Assembly: GCF_003732265.1 (NCBI RefSeq) | Contig: NZ_MOBK01000006.1 | Location: 1,298,247 to 1,362,246 of the forward strand | Length of the DNA: 64,000 nucleotides | Source of the DNA: Pseudomonas brassicacearum | GTDB lineage: Bacteria; Pseudomonadota; Gammaproteobacteria; Pseudomonadales; Pseudomonadaceae | Direction of reading: 5' to 3' | In this document: positions 29,747 through 39,053 of the stretch, piece after piece | Layout of the letters: the number at the start of each line of letters is the position of its first letter | How positions within the stretch are numbered: position 1 is the first letter of the stretch | The notes under the pieces: generated by a model | What the model was told of the DNA's origin: nothing | The model's input: the letters and a program-made list of their open reading frames with translations, nothing else | Database searches by the model: none | Made by a program: the position numbers and the translations under genes

Positions 29747-31095
29747 GGGCGCGGCGCCTCGGGTGCAATGTGTCGCAGACCGATACCGCTGTAGTGCAAG
29801 CCGGCCGCAGCGACCTGCTCCGGGTTATAAAGGTTGCGACCGTCGACGATCACCCGTGAACGCAACTTGTCCGCCAGCAGGTCGAAGTCGACCACGCGGA
29901 AGTTCTTCCACTCGGTGCAGATCACCAATGCATCGGCATCTTCCAGGGTGTCGTCGCGGGTGGCGCACAAATGCAGGTCTTTGCGATAACCGTAGATGCG
30001 CCGGCATTCGGACATGGCTTCCGGGTCATAGGCCTGCACCGTCGCGCCTTCGGCCCACAGGGCTTCCATCAGGTAACGGCTGGGGGCTTCGCGCATGTCA
30101 TCGGTGTTGGGTTTGAACGCCAGGCCCCAGATCGCGATGGATTTACCGGCCAGTCCATTCGGGAACTGTGCCTTGAGCTTGCCGAAGAGAATGTGGCGTT
30201 GGGTGTCGTTGACGTCGGTGACGCTGCGCAACAGACGCAGCGGCATGCCGTTTTGTTCGGCAGTGTGCAGCAGGGCGCGCAGGTCCTTGGGGAAGCACGA
30301 GCCACCGAAGCCGCAGCCTGGGTAGATAAAGTGGTAACCGATGCGCGGGTCGGAACCGATGCCCCGGCGCACTGCTTCGATGTCAGCCCCCAGCAGTTCG
30401 GTGAGGTTGGCCAGTTCGTTCATGAAACTGATGCGCGTGGCGAGCATGGCGTTGGCGGCGTACTTGGTCAGCTCGGCGCTGCGGTTGTCCATGAACATGA
30501 GCTTTTCATGGTTGCGGCAGAACGGCGCGTACAGCTCGCTCATCTGGCTGCGGGCTTCATCGTCAAGCGTGCCGACGATGATCCGGTCCGGGCGCATGCA
30601 ATCGGCGAGGGCGCTGCCTTCCTTGAGGAACTCCGGGTTGGACACCACCCGTACATTCAGCGCGCTCTTGCCACGGCGCTTGAGTTCTTCGTTGGCGGTG
30701 GCGGCCACCTGGTCCGCGGTACCGACCGGCACGGTGGACTTGATGATGAAGGTGCGATCAGCCTCCATATGGTTGGCGATCTGGCGAGCGACGCTCAGCA
30801 CATGGCTGAGGTCGGCGGAACCGTCTTCATCGGCGGGCGTACCCACGGCGATAAAAATCAGCTCGGCGTGTTCGACCGCATCGCTGGCCTGGGTGGTGAA
30901 CAGCAGCCGACCGGCCTTGATGTTCTCTTCCAGCGTGCTGGAAAGCCCTGGTTCGCTGATCGGCGGCACCGCTTGTTGCAGTTGTTTTATTTTGTTTGGA
31001 TCAATGTCGACACATAAGACGCGATGTCCGACATCGGCCAGTGCCGCTGCTTGTATCAGGCCAACATAGCCCGTACCAAATACGCTCACGTCCAT
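29743..31095 (-). CDS. ugd: UDP-glucose 6-dehydrogenase
   Basis: A 450-aa enzyme oxidising UDP-glucose to UDP-glucuronate with NAD. The N-terminal Rossmann motif is VSVFGTGYVGL, then the substrate-binding FLKEGSALADCMRPDRI and the catalytic Cys in YPGCGFGGSCFPKDL; the C-terminal domain includes IWGLAFKPNTDDMREAPS. It is the first gene of the leftward polysaccharide operon, and its 388-bp upstream gap should hold the operon promoter. Confidence 0.9.
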   Translation of the reverse strand: MDVSVFGTGYVGLIQAAALADVGHRVLCVDIDPNKIKQLQQAVPPISEPGLSSTLEENIKAGRLLFTTQASDAVEHAELIFIAVGTPADEDGSADLSHVLSVARQIANHMEADRTFIIKSTVPVGTADQVAATANEELKRRGKSALNVRVVSNPEFLKEGSALADCMRPDRIIVGTLDDEARSQMSELYAPFCRNHEKLMFMDNRSAELTKYAANAMLATRISFMNELANLTELLGADIEAVRRGIGSDPRIGYHFIYPGCGFGGSCFPKDLRALLHTAEQNGMPLRLLRSVTDVNDTQRHILFGKLKAQFPNGLAGKSIAIWGLAFKPNTDDMREAPSRYLMEALWAEGATVQAYDPEAMSECRRIYGYRKDLHLCATRDDTLEDADALVICTEWKNFRVVDFDLLADKLRSRVIVDGRNLYNPEQVAAAGLHYSGIGLRHIAPEAPRP

Positions 31096-31325
31096 ATTGG
31101 CGTGCCTCGTAAGACGGTTGAGATAACGAAAATAAGACTGTCAAAAGGGGTATAGCCCAGCGGTAGGAAAGCGTGTCAGCAAAATGACATTCTCTTGTGG
31201 TAGCCGAAGTCCATTTTTGGGGGCTAAATGCCATCAAGTGCTTGTCGGTGCTGGATTTGTCGCGGTTTTAAAGGGTTTTTAACGCATTGAAGAAAACGAT
31301 GGACGGTCTAGTGCCTTGAAACACT

Positions 31326-31339
31326 GGGGAAATTTCCCC
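31326..31339. promoter_or_regulatory. Perfect 14-bp palindrome in the divergent ugd/sulfatase gap
   Basis: GGGGAAATTTCCCC is self-complementary and sits near the centre-right of the 388-bp gap 31096-31483 between divergent genes. It lies about 32 bp upstream of a possible -35 for the rightward gene. Such a dyad is a candidate operator for a dimeric regulator. The rest of the gap is T/A-rich with no gene seen. Confidence 0.4.
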
Positions 31340-31370
31340 ACATGTGTGTCAGATTTGAGTCAACGTTTTT

Positions 31371-31398
31371 TTGACGCTTTGTGTAAAAGTCCGACAAT
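31371..31398 (+). promoter_or_regulatory. Possible sigma-70 promoter of the sulfatase-fold gene
   Basis: TTGACG (31371-31376), a 16-bp spacer and GACAAT (31393-31398) give a moderate match. The leader to ATG 31484 would be about 80 nt. Assigned by eye only. Confidence 0.3.
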
Positions 31399-31483
31399 TC
31401 TTGCGCTTTGATGGCCCGGTGCTAGTGTCAAAAAATGGCCGACAATCTATTGGCCAATCGCCCTTCATGAGTACCTAAAGAGA

Positions 31484-33181
31484 ATGATTCGATATCTCAA
31501 AGAAGTACTGTTAGTTCTCTATTTAGTTAAGAACTACGACTATTACCTCGAACGTTTAAGTGCGATGGGCATCGGTTTTCCGGTGCTTCTTTTCGGTGGC
31601 ATGTTCATCGCACTGACGGTGGCGCTGTTTATGACGGCGTACATCCGGCAGACGCTGGTCCGTCATCTGTTCGCCTTGGTGATGTTTGTGTCGGCGGTGT
31701 TTTTCGACGTCTATACGCGGGTCACGGCTGATTACCTGACCTACAGCAGCTTCGTGTCGCTGGTGTATTCGGGCGGATTCATCCAGGAAGCGATCTACCA
31801 GTACCGCGATGCGATCATCAGTGGCCTGGTCGGCGGCTTGTTGCTGTTGTTTGGCATCGGCCTCAAGCCGCGCCGGCACATGCCGCTGCCCGGTGCGTTG
31901 CTGGTGGCGGCGCCGGTGCTCGGGGTGCTGCTGCTCAGTGCGGTGTTGTTCGTGCGGGCCGGCGAGGGTGCCCGGGGCTTGCCGATCATGTACACGCCGC
32001 TGGCCTACCTGAACCTGTTTACCTATGAAGCCTTGCACAACACCGTCGGCCCGCGTGAGCCGGTGAGCCTGGCGCGCAACGACCAACCCGTGGGCCACGA
32101 CATCGTGTTGATCATCGACGAGAGCATTTCCGGCAACTACCTGGACATCAACGCGCCGTTCGGTGTGCACAGCAACCTCAAGGAGCCGCGCCAGGGTGTC
32201 GATATTTTCAACTACGGCTATGCCGCCTCGATTGCCAACTGCAGCGCCGACACCAACGTCACGTTGCGCTACGGCGGCACGCGCGCCGACTACATGCGCA
32301 TCAACACGACGATGCCGTCGATCTGGCAGTACGCCAGGAAGGCCGGCCTGCGCACCGTTTACATCGACGCCCAGCGTACCGGCGGCAACTTGCAGAACCT
32401 GATGAACGACGCCGAGAAAAAGGACATCGACGAGTTCGTGCAATTCGACCAGACCAGCGTGCGTGACCGCGACATGGCGGCGGCGGCCAAACTGGTTGAT
32501 CTGCTCAATGACGGCAAGCCCGAATTGGTGGTGATCAACAAGGTCGGCGCGCATTTTCCGGTTCACGATAAATACCCGGACGGGTTCATGGCGTACCGTC
32601 CGACCTTGCCGCGCGGGCAGTTTGTCGAAGTGGCCGATACCGGCAAGCGAGACGGGTTTAATGGTCAACCGGATGACTGGGTGTTGTACCGCAATGCCTA
32701 CAAGAACACCTTGCTGTGGAACGTCGGGGAGTTTTTCTCACGGGTGTTCGCCCAGGCTGATCTGAGCAATGCGCTGTTGATCTACACCTCGGACCACGGG
32801 CAGGACCTGCATGAACGGGGCAATCCCGGGCTCAATACCCATTGCGGCGGTGACCCGGTGGAAGAAGAGGGATTGGTGCCGCTGGTGGTGATCCAGGGCA
32901 GCGGGTTGAAAACCCAGGACTGGTCGGCGCAGTTGGCCGCGAACAAGGATCGCTCCAGCCACTACAACATCTTCCCGACGCTGTTGCAGTTGATGGGGTA
33001 TGACCTGGCGGGAATCGAGGCGGTGTATGGCAAGCCGTTGAGTGTGCCGACGGCCGATGAATTCACGTTCAACTACCGCTTCAATGCGCGGCTGGGGGCG
33101 AAGCCGGAGTGGAAGCATATAGATTTGAAGAGCATTGTGACGCCTTCGCAGGCGGCGACGAGTGTGGCGGTGGGGCAGTGA
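31484..33181 (+). CDS. Sulfatase-fold membrane transferase (EptA/LtaS-like)
   Basis: A 565-aa protein with four to five N-terminal TM helices (to about residue 165) and a periplasmic alkaline-phosphatase-superfamily domain: IVLIIDESISGNYLDI with the likely Ser nucleophile, VVINKVGAHFPVHDKYP, and LLIYTSDHGQDLHERG carrying the metal-binding D-H. The family includes phosphoethanolamine and glycerophosphate transferases. Divergent from the EPS operon, it may decorate the polysaccharide or LPS with a phospho-substituent. Which donor is used cannot be told. Confidence 0.8.
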   Translation: MIRYLKEVLLVLYLVKNYDYYLERLSAMGIGFPVLLFGGMFIALTVALFMTAYIRQTLVRHLFALVMFVSAVFFDVYTRVTADYLTYSSFVSLVYSGGFIQEAIYQYRDAIISGLVGGLLLLFGIGLKPRRHMPLPGALLVAAPVLGVLLLSAVLFVRAGEGARGLPIMYTPLAYLNLFTYEALHNTVGPREPVSLARNDQPVGHDIVLIIDESISGNYLDINAPFGVHSNLKEPRQGVDIFNYGYAASIANCSADTNVTLRYGGTRADYMRINTTMPSIWQYARKAGLRTVYIDAQRTGGNLQNLMNDAEKKDIDEFVQFDQTSVRDRDMAAAAKLVDLLNDGKPELVVINKVGAHFPVHDKYPDGFMAYRPTLPRGQFVEVADTGKRDGFNGQPDDWVLYRNAYKNTLLWNVGEFFSRVFAQADLSNALLIYTSDHGQDLHERGNPGLNTHCGGDPVEEEGLVPLVVIQGSGLKTQDWSAQLAANKDRSSHYNIFPTLLQLMGYDLAGIEAVYGKPLSVPTADEFTFNYRFNARLGAKPEWKHIDLKSIVTPSQAATSVAVGQ

Positions 33182-33204
33182 GGATTTAGGTTGGTTTCAC
33201 TGGC

Positions 33205-33287
33205 CTCTTCGCGAGCAGGCTCGCTCCCACTGGGGGGTTGTGCACACCGCAAATCCAATGTGGGAGCGAGCCTGCTCGCGAAGAGGC
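33205..33287. repeat. REP pair (inverted) after the sulfatase gene
   Basis: CGCGAGCAGGCTCGCTCCCAC (33210-33230) and TGGGAGCGAGCCTGCTCGCG (33261-33280) form a facing pair with matching CTCTT/AAGAG flanks. It fills the gap before the ABC transporter gene. Confidence 0.8.
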
Positions 33288-33371
33288 CCGCCCATTCACC
33301 CGTGATTTGAAGGCTGAGCCCACCGCGTCCGATACACTATCCTTGCCTCACGCTTCTTCACGGTATTGCCC

Positions 33372-34040
33372 ATGCTTCAGGTCCAAGGCGTCTTCAAAAG
33401 CTACGCCACCCCGCAAGGCCCGCTGCCGGTGCTGCAAGGCGTCGACCTGACCCTGAAACCCGGCAGCAGCCTGGCACTGATGGGCGAGTCGGGCAGCGGC
33501 AAAAGCACCTTGCTGCACCTGATTGCCGGGCTGGACAAGGTCGACCGGGGCAGCATCCGCAGCGGTGAGCATCGGCTGGAGCAGATGAGCGAAGGGCAAC
33601 TGGCCCACTGGCGCCGCACCGAAATCGGCCTGGTGTTCCAGCAGTTCAACCTGATCGGCAGTTTGCGGGTCGAGGACAACCTGGCGTTTCAGGCGCGGTT
33701 GGCGGGGCGGCATGATCCGCGCTGGCAGGCGCATCTGGTGCAACGTCTGGGGCTGATCGATGTGCTGCGACGCTATCCGGAGCAACTGTCCGGCGGCCAA
33801 CAGCAGCGAGTCGCACTGGGCCGCGCGCTGGCCTCGCGGCCGAAACTGCTGCTGGCCGACGAACCCACCGGCAGCCTCGATGAAGCCACCAGCGATGAAG
33901 TGTTGAAGTTGCTTCTGGAGTTGCTCGACGACACGTCCACCACGTTATTGATGGTCACGCACAGCCCCCGGGTAGCCGCGCGGCTGGCGGAAAAAGTGGT
34001 GTTGCACGGTGGCCGCCTGGCTGGCGCGGACGAGCGCTGA
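33372..34040 (+). CDS. ABC transporter ATP-binding protein, LolD/AttE-like
   Basis: A 222-aa ATPase: Walker A GESGSGKST (about 37-45), Q-loop QQFNL, signature LSGGQQQRVALGRALA, Walker B LLLADEPTGSLD and the H-loop THS. The length and signature are those of the MacB/LolD class that pairs with FtsX-fold permeases, which is the next gene. ATG 33372 is preferred to the TTG two codons upstream. Energises export or lipoprotein-type extraction rather than uptake; no binding protein is present. Confidence 0.88.
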   Translation: MLQVQGVFKSYATPQGPLPVLQGVDLTLKPGSSLALMGESGSGKSTLLHLIAGLDKVDRGSIRSGEHRLEQMSEGQLAHWRRTEIGLVFQQFNLIGSLRVEDNLAFQARLAGRHDPRWQAHLVQRLGLIDVLRRYPEQLSGGQQQRVALGRALASRPKLLLADEPTGSLDEATSDEVLKLLLELLDDTSTTLLMVTHSPRVAARLAEKVVLHGGRLAGADER

Positions 34041-34041
34041 G

Positions 34042-36513
34042 GTGCGGGTTGTTCGCGAGACGTTGCGGGCGCTGCTGAGCCATTGGCGGCAACACCCGGT
34101 GCAGTTTTTCAGCGTGTTGACCGGGCTGTGGCTCGCCACCAGTTTGCTCACCGGCGTGCAGGCGCTGAACAGTCAGGCGCGGGAAAGTTACGCGCGGGCC
34201 AGTCAGTTGATCGGCGGCGAACCGCAAGCCAGCCTCAGTGCGCCCGGCGGCGGGACGTTTTCTCAGGCGTTGTTTGTCGATTTGCGCCGTGCCGGTTGGC
34301 CGGTGTCGCCGGTGCTGCAAGGACGGGTGACGCTCAAGGGCCATGAAGAGCAGCGCTTGCAGTTGATGGGCATTGAACCGGTGTCACTGCCGGCCGGCTC
34401 ATCGGTGGCAGGGCAGGCGTTGCCGATCGAGCAGATTGTCGAGTTTTTCAGTGCGCCGGGCAGCACCTGGATTTCGCCACAAACGATGCAGGCGCTGGGG
34501 TTGCAGGAAGGTGAACGTCCGCTGAGTTCGAACGGCGAGCCTCTGCCACCGCTGCACGCTCAAACCGACATGGCCCCCGGGCTGTTGCTGGTGGATATCG
34601 GCTTCGCCCAGCAGATTCTCGGTCTGCCGGATCAACTGTCGCGTCTGCTGTTGCCGAAGGATTTCAGCGCTCCGCTACCCGATGCGTTCAAGGATCAACT
34701 CCAGTTCAAGACCAGCGGCGAAGAGAACAACCTTGCGCGCCTGACCGAGAGCTTTCACCTGAACCTCGACGCCTTGGGCTTTCTGTCCTTCGTGGTCGGC
34801 CTGTTCATCGTCCACGCGGCCATCGGCCTGGCGCTGGAACAACGCCGAGGCTTGCTCAGAACCCTGCGAGCCTGTGGCGTCAGCGCACGAATGCTCATCA
34901 CCTGCCTGGCGGTTGAACTCGGTGGACTGGCCCTGATCGGCGGCCTCGCTGGCGTGGTCAGCGGCTACCTGTTGGCCAGCGTGCTGTTGCCGGACGTCGC
35001 CGCCAGCCTGCGCGGTTTGTACGGTGCCGACGTGGCGGGGCAGTTGAGCCTCAGCCCGTGGTGGTGGCTCAGCGGCGTGGGATTGAGTCTGCTCGGTGCA
35101 TTGCTGGCCGGTGCCAACAGCCTGTTGCGGGCGGCGCGTTTGCCGTTGCTGGCGCTGGCCGATCCACAAGCCTGGCATCAGGCCCACGCGCGCTGGTTGC
35201 GGCGCCAGGGTTGGGTGGCGGCGACGGCCGCGGTGATTGCGCTCAGCGCCTTGATCTGGGGCGACAGCCTGGCCAGCGGATTTGTGCTGATGGCGGCGCT
35301 GTTGCTCGGCGCCGCACTGGCGCTGCCGGTGTTGCTCAATGCCGTGCTCAACCTGTTTTTGCAGCGCAGCCATTCGGTGCTCGGCCAATGGTTTATCGCC
35401 GATTGCCGTCAGCAACTGCCGGCACTGAGCCTGGCCTTGATGGCGCTGTTGTTGGCATTGGCGGCAAACATCGGTGCCGGCAGCATGACCGCCGGTTTCC
35501 GCGAGACATTCAGCAACTGGCTCGAACAACGCCTGACTGCCGAGCTCTACGTCAATCCGCAAACCCCGGCGCAGTCTCGCGAGCTAAACACCTGGCTTAA
35601 ACAGCAACCGCAACTCTCGGCGGTGCTGCCCAACTGGCAGGTGTCGATCCAGTTGCAGGGCTGGCCGGCGGACATTTTTGGCGTGATCGATCACCCGACC
35701 TATCGCCAGCACTGGCCACTGCTGGAGGCCTTGGGCGACAACCCGTGGGACCGACTGGCCAAGGACGACGCGCTAATGCTCAGCGAACAACTGGCCCGAC
35801 GCCTGAAGGTGCGCCTCGGTGATCATCTGACGATTCCCACGCCGGGCGGCCCGTGGTCGCCGCGTATCGTCGGGATCTACGCCGATTACGGCAACCCCAA
35901 GGGCCACTTGCTGGTCAACGTCAACCATCTGCTGCACGGTTGGCCACAGCAGGCGCCCAACCGTTTTAATCTGCGCATTGAGCCGGCCTCGATCCCGGCA
36001 TTTGTCACCGCGTTGCAGGCGCGTTTTGCGCTGGACGACAACCGCATTGTCGATCAGGCGCGCCTCAAGGGCTGGTCGACGCAAGTGTTCGAACGCACCT
36101 TTGCCGCCACCGCCGCGCTCAACAGCCTGACCCTGTGTGTGGCGGGCGTGGCATTGTTCATCAGCCTGCTGACCCAAAGCCAAAGCCGCCTCGGGCAGTT
36201 GGCACCGCTGTGGGCGTTGGGCGTGACGCGCCGGCAATTGATGCTGCTCAATCTCGGGCAAACCTGGCTGCTGGCGGTGTTGACGCTGGTACTGGCGCTA
36301 CCGCTGGGGATCGCGCTGGCGTGGTGCCTGGATGCGGTGATCAACGTCCAGGCGTTCGGCTGGCGCTTGCCGCTGCGGGTGTTTCCGGTGCAACTGTTGC
36401 AGTTGATGGGGCTGGCGCTGTTCGCGACGTTACTGGCGTCGGCGTGGCCGTTGTATTCGCTGCATCGCACGCAACCGGCGGACCTGCTGAGGACGTTTGC
36501 TCATGAGGATTAA
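34042..36513 (+). CDS. FtsX-like ABC permease (AttF/G-like)
   Basis: An integral membrane protein of about 823 aa: TM1 at about residues 20-40, a large periplasmic domain, two FtsX-type clusters of TM helices (about 250-470 and 695-815) and a second soluble domain between them. It works with the ATPase at 33372. The start is uncertain: GTG 34042 directly follows the ATPase stop, while GTG 34009 overlaps the ATPase and adds 11 residues. Confidence 0.82.
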   Translation: MRVVRETLRALLSHWRQHPVQFFSVLTGLWLATSLLTGVQALNSQARESYARASQLIGGEPQASLSAPGGGTFSQALFVDLRRAGWPVSPVLQGRVTLKGHEEQRLQLMGIEPVSLPAGSSVAGQALPIEQIVEFFSAPGSTWISPQTMQALGLQEGERPLSSNGEPLPPLHAQTDMAPGLLLVDIGFAQQILGLPDQLSRLLLPKDFSAPLPDAFKDQLQFKTSGEENNLARLTESFHLNLDALGFLSFVVGLFIVHAAIGLALEQRRGLLRTLRACGVSARMLITCLAVELGGLALIGGLAGVVSGYLLASVLLPDVAASLRGLYGADVAGQLSLSPWWWLSGVGLSLLGALLAGANSLLRAARLPLLALADPQAWHQAHARWLRRQGWVAATAAVIALSALIWGDSLASGFVLMAALLLGAALALPVLLNAVLNLFLQRSHSVLGQWFIADCRQQLPALSLALMALLLALAANIGAGSMTAGFRETFSNWLEQRLTAELYVNPQTPAQSRELNTWLKQQPQLSAVLPNWQVSIQLQGWPADIFGVIDHPTYRQHWPLLEALGDNPWDRLAKDDALMLSEQLARRLKVRLGDHLTIPTPGGPWSPRIVGIYADYGNPKGHLLVNVNHLLHGWPQQAPNRFNLRIEPASIPAFVTALQARFALDDNRIVDQARLKGWSTQVFERTFAATAALNSLTLCVAGVALFISLLTQSQSRLGQLAPLWALGVTRRQLMLLNLGQTWLLAVLTLVLALPLGIALAWCLDAVINVQAFGWRLPLRVFPVQLLQLMGLALFATLLASAWPLYSLHRTQPADLLRTFAHED

Positions 36514-37567
36514 GGTCGGGCTGTTTTTATTGGTTTTATTGAGCGGCTGCGACAACTCAGCGCCTGTCGAAAAAGGCTTTGCCGGTCTGGGCGGCGAGGC
36601 GGCCGCGTTTACTCCGGTGGTGCCGGGTCGGGTGTTCAGCTTCCCGGCGGATCACGGGCCCCATGACGGTTTTCGCATCGAGTGGTGGTACGTCACCGCC
36701 AACCTCAAGGACGCGCAGGGCCGCGAATTCGGCGTGCAATGGACGCTGTTTCGCAGCGCCCTGAAAGCCGCGCCCGAAGTGGCCGGTTGGGCCAATCAGA
36801 CGATCTGGCTGGGGCACGCGGCCGTGACCTCGGCGTCGGTGCATCACGCGGCCGAACGCTACGCCCGTGGCGGCGTCGGTCAGGCAGGCGTGAGCGTGGC
36901 ACCGTTCAATGCCTGGATCGATGACTGGCGCTTCAGCAGTCAGGGGCCTGATCCTTTAGCGGATGTTCAACTCAGTGCGCGGGACAAGGCGTTCGGTTAC
37001 CAGCTGCGGCTGACGTCCACGCGCCCGCTGGTGCTTCAGGGCGATAAAGGTTTCAGCCAGAAATCCGAACAGGGCCAGGCGTCGTACTACTACAGCCAGC
37101 CGTTTTTTCAGGCCAGCGGCTCGCTGGACATCGACGGCAAAACCTATCAAGTCAGCGGCCCGGCCTGGCTCGATCGCGAGTGGAGCAGCCAGCCACTGAC
37201 CGCCAACCAAACCGGCTGGGACTGGTTTTCCCTGCACCTCGACAGCGGCGAACAAGTGATGCTTTACCGCATGCGCAATAAGGACGGCAAGCCTTATCTC
37301 ACCGGCACCTGGATCGACGCTGATGGGCAGACTCAACAACTGCACGCCGACGACATCCGCCTTACACCGCAAGACACTGCCCAAGTCGCTGGCCGTCAGA
37401 TGCCCGTGCGCTGGTCGATCAAAATTCCCGGCAAGCACCTCGATATCACCCTCAACGCCCTCAACCCCAACGCGTGGATGGATTTGCGCATTCCGTATTG
37501 GGAAGGGCCGGTGCAACTGAGCGGCAGCCATGCGGGGCAGGGCTATCTGGAAATGACCGGTTATTGA
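36503..37567 (+). CDS. Lipocalin-like lipoprotein, CrtC/AttH family
   Basis: A 354-aa lipoprotein with the lipobox LLSGC near residues 14-18. The CrtC N-terminal lipocalin domain shows FPADHGPHDGFRIEWWYVTA and VQWTLFRSAL; the second half carries WLDREWSSQPL and GWDWFSLHLDSGEQVMLYRM. The association of this family with a LolD-like ATPase and FtsX permease is the AttEFGH arrangement. ATG 36503, with GAGGA upstream, overlaps the permease end by 11 bp. The ligand is unknown. Confidence 0.85.
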   Translation: MRIKVGLFLLVLLSGCDNSAPVEKGFAGLGGEAAAFTPVVPGRVFSFPADHGPHDGFRIEWWYVTANLKDAQGREFGVQWTLFRSALKAAPEVAGWANQTIWLGHAAVTSASVHHAAERYARGGVGQAGVSVAPFNAWIDDWRFSSQGPDPLADVQLSARDKAFGYQLRLTSTRPLVLQGDKGFSQKSEQGQASYYYSQPFFQASGSLDIDGKTYQVSGPAWLDREWSSQPLTANQTGWDWFSLHLDSGEQVMLYRMRNKDGKPYLTGTWIDADGQTQQLHADDIRLTPQDTAQVAGRQMPVRWSIKIPGKHLDITLNALNPNAWMDLRIPYWEGPVQLSGSHAGQGYLEMTGY

Positions 37568-37630
37568 GTCGGAACTCTCGACAGATCGACGTCCTCCTAC
37601 GTTAACAAGCCCCGTTCACTGGAGCCCGCG

Positions 37631-37873
37631 ATGAGCGACGACCTCAAACCGCCAGACCTTGCGTCGTGGCAACGCCTGTTCGACGACAAGGCCTACTGGC
37701 AACAATCCCCCGACGCCCATTACGCCGAATTGCTGCGCGTGGCCGACGACTTGCTGGGGCAGGGCGCCATCGACCTCCAGCAGTGGCAAGAGCTGAAGGC
37801 CAGGGCCGAGCAATCGCACAAAGACTCGCCGGCCGTGAACGTCGCCCGGGAAGTTGACGATCCTGAAGCCTGA
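37631..37873 (+). CDS. Small hypothetical protein (80 aa)
   Basis: A soluble 80-residue acidic protein without a signal peptide, rich in Trp, Gln and Asp (PPDLASWQRLFDDKAYWQQS). GGAG stands 7-10 bases before the ATG. It is followed after 11 bp by another small gene. I do not recognise the family. Confidence 0.6.
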   Translation: MSDDLKPPDLASWQRLFDDKAYWQQSPDAHYAELLRVADDLLGQGAIDLQQWQELKARAEQSHKDSPAVNVAREVDDPEA

Positions 37874-37884
37874 GGAGAATCCGC

Positions 37885-38052
37885 ATGAAACCGATCCCTG
37901 ACTCCGATCACCCCGACGAACCCCGACCACCGGGCGAAGTCGAGCGCGACAACGACGCCCTGCGCCCCACCGACCCGACCCGGCGCAAGGAAAGCGGCAA
38001 AGGCACTGACAGCGGTGAATCCACCGCGCAAGAAACTGCAAAAACTTCCTGA
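37885..38052 (+). CDS. Very small hydrophilic protein (55 aa)
   Basis: A short frame from ATG 37885 to TGA 38050-38052 with a strong TGAGGAGAA ribosome site 5-13 bases upstream. The product is disordered and charged (MKPIPDSDHPDEPRPPGEVE, ending AQETAKTS), with no hydrophobic core. It is probably co-transcribed with the 80-aa gene. Small Pro/Asp-rich proteins of this kind are common in Pseudomonas but have no known role. Confidence 0.55.
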   Translation: MKPIPDSDHPDEPRPPGEVERDNDALRPTDPTRRKESGKGTDSGESTAQETAKTS

Positions 38053-38146
38053 AGCCTGAAGAGCGTCTATGCTCATTGGCACACATCGCGCTGACGCCTG
38101 AGCCAGAGCGGTCTGCTGCCCTTTATTACCAAGGAATGTATCGCCT

Positions 38147-38731
38147 ATGAAACTCCATGCACTGACTAAAGCCATCACCCTTGCTTCCTTGCTGTCCGCT
38201 GTCAGCCTCGGCGCCATGGCTGCCGATATCCCGCTGGCTGGCGTCGTGTTAGAGGATCAGATCACCGCCACCGTTGTCTCGGTCGACGCCGCCAGCCATC
38301 AAGTCGTGCTCAAAGGGCCGGAAGGTAAAGAGGTTTCTGTACAACTGACCGACAAGGCGAAAAACCTGGGCAACTTGAAAGCCGGCGATCTCGTCGACAT
38401 CAAAGTCGTTCACGCCGAAGCGATCGTCCTCAACACCGACGTCTCCGAAGGCCTGCCGGGCTCTGTCGAACGTACCGGCGATGTTCGCGCCGCTCCAGGC
38501 TCGGAAAAACCGGGAGGTGAAGCTTACCGTCAGATCCAGGTCCAGCTGAAAATCACCCACATCGACTTGAAGAAAAATCAGGTGACCTTCGAAGGTCCGA
38601 AGGGCAACAAAAAAACGGTTGATGTCGTAAGACCGGAGGTTCAAGCCAAACTCAAAGACCTGAAAGTCGGGCAAACCGTTGTCGTCACCTACACAGACAT
38701 TCTGAAAGTGCAGACTCACAAAAAAAGTTGA
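38147..38731 (+). CDS. Exported beta-rich hypothetical protein
   Basis: A 194-aa periplasmic protein: a signal peptide (MKLHALTKAITLASLLSAVS, cleavage after AMA) then two similar beta-rich halves. Each has the pattern I-T/ATVxSVDxxxxQVxLxGPxGxxxxVxV...LxxLKxGDxVxV (about residues 40-85 and 133-185), an internal duplication reminiscent of an OB/barwin-like strand repeat. AAGGAAT precedes the ATG. No partner is evident, and the function is unknown. Confidence 0.72.
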   Translation: MKLHALTKAITLASLLSAVSLGAMAADIPLAGVVLEDQITATVVSVDAASHQVVLKGPEGKEVSVQLTDKAKNLGNLKAGDLVDIKVVHAEAIVLNTDVSEGLPGSVERTGDVRAAPGSEKPGGEAYRQIQVQLKITHIDLKKNQVTFEGPKGNKKTVDVVRPEVQAKLKDLKVGQTVVVTYTDILKVQTHKKS

Positions 38732-38749
38732 GTATTGACTCTATAAAAT

Positions 38750-38786
38750 GATTGTTCTTGTATAAGTTTTTTGTACAAGAACAATC
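38750..38786. terminator. 13-bp perfect hairpin after the exported protein gene
   Basis: GATTGTTCTTGTA (38750-38762) and TACAAGAACAATC (38774-38786) flank an 11-base T-rich loop. It lies 19 bp after the stop at 38731. The following tract (AGTTTTAATG) is only weakly U-rich, so it may be a terminator or an mRNA 3'-end stabiliser. Confidence 0.45.
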
Positions 38787-38914
38787 AGTTTTAATGTTCT
38801 GGTTAGTGAGTTTTGGTAGTGATTTAAATAGTATTGCAATCGACATTTTGTTAAACATTGTGATTAAAATTTCATGTTCGCTTAGCGGACATATTCGCAA
38901 ACTTCTATTAAAAT

Positions 38915-39053
38915 GCCCCCGTTCGCCCAGTGTCACGGCTCTTTACCAGTGCATGGAATGCCGAGGCCATAGCACTGGGCGGACACCTTCTTTTGAAGTG
39001 TTTGGCAATGAATATATAAAAAAACGGACGATCGTATGATCGCCCGTTTTTTT
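38915..39053 (+). ncRNA. Possible small RNA ending at a strong terminator
   Basis: Nothing codes in 38732-39051, but the stretch has RNA-like structure: CGCCCAGTG (38924-38932) pairs with CACTGGGCG (38973-38981), a small hairpin ACACCTTCTTTTGAAGTGT follows, and a terminator hairpin closes it. An AT-rich segment TATTAAAAT just upstream could be a -10. This is an inference from structure alone; the ends are approximate. Confidence 0.22.
39018..39053. terminator. Bidirectional rho-independent terminator
   Basis: Stem CGGACGATC / GATCGCCCG (39025-39033 with 39038-39046, one mismatch) and loop GTAT, with seven A on the left and seven T on the right. It can terminate both strands. The leftward gene's stop codon at 39052-39054 overlaps the T tract. 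Confidence 0.8.
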
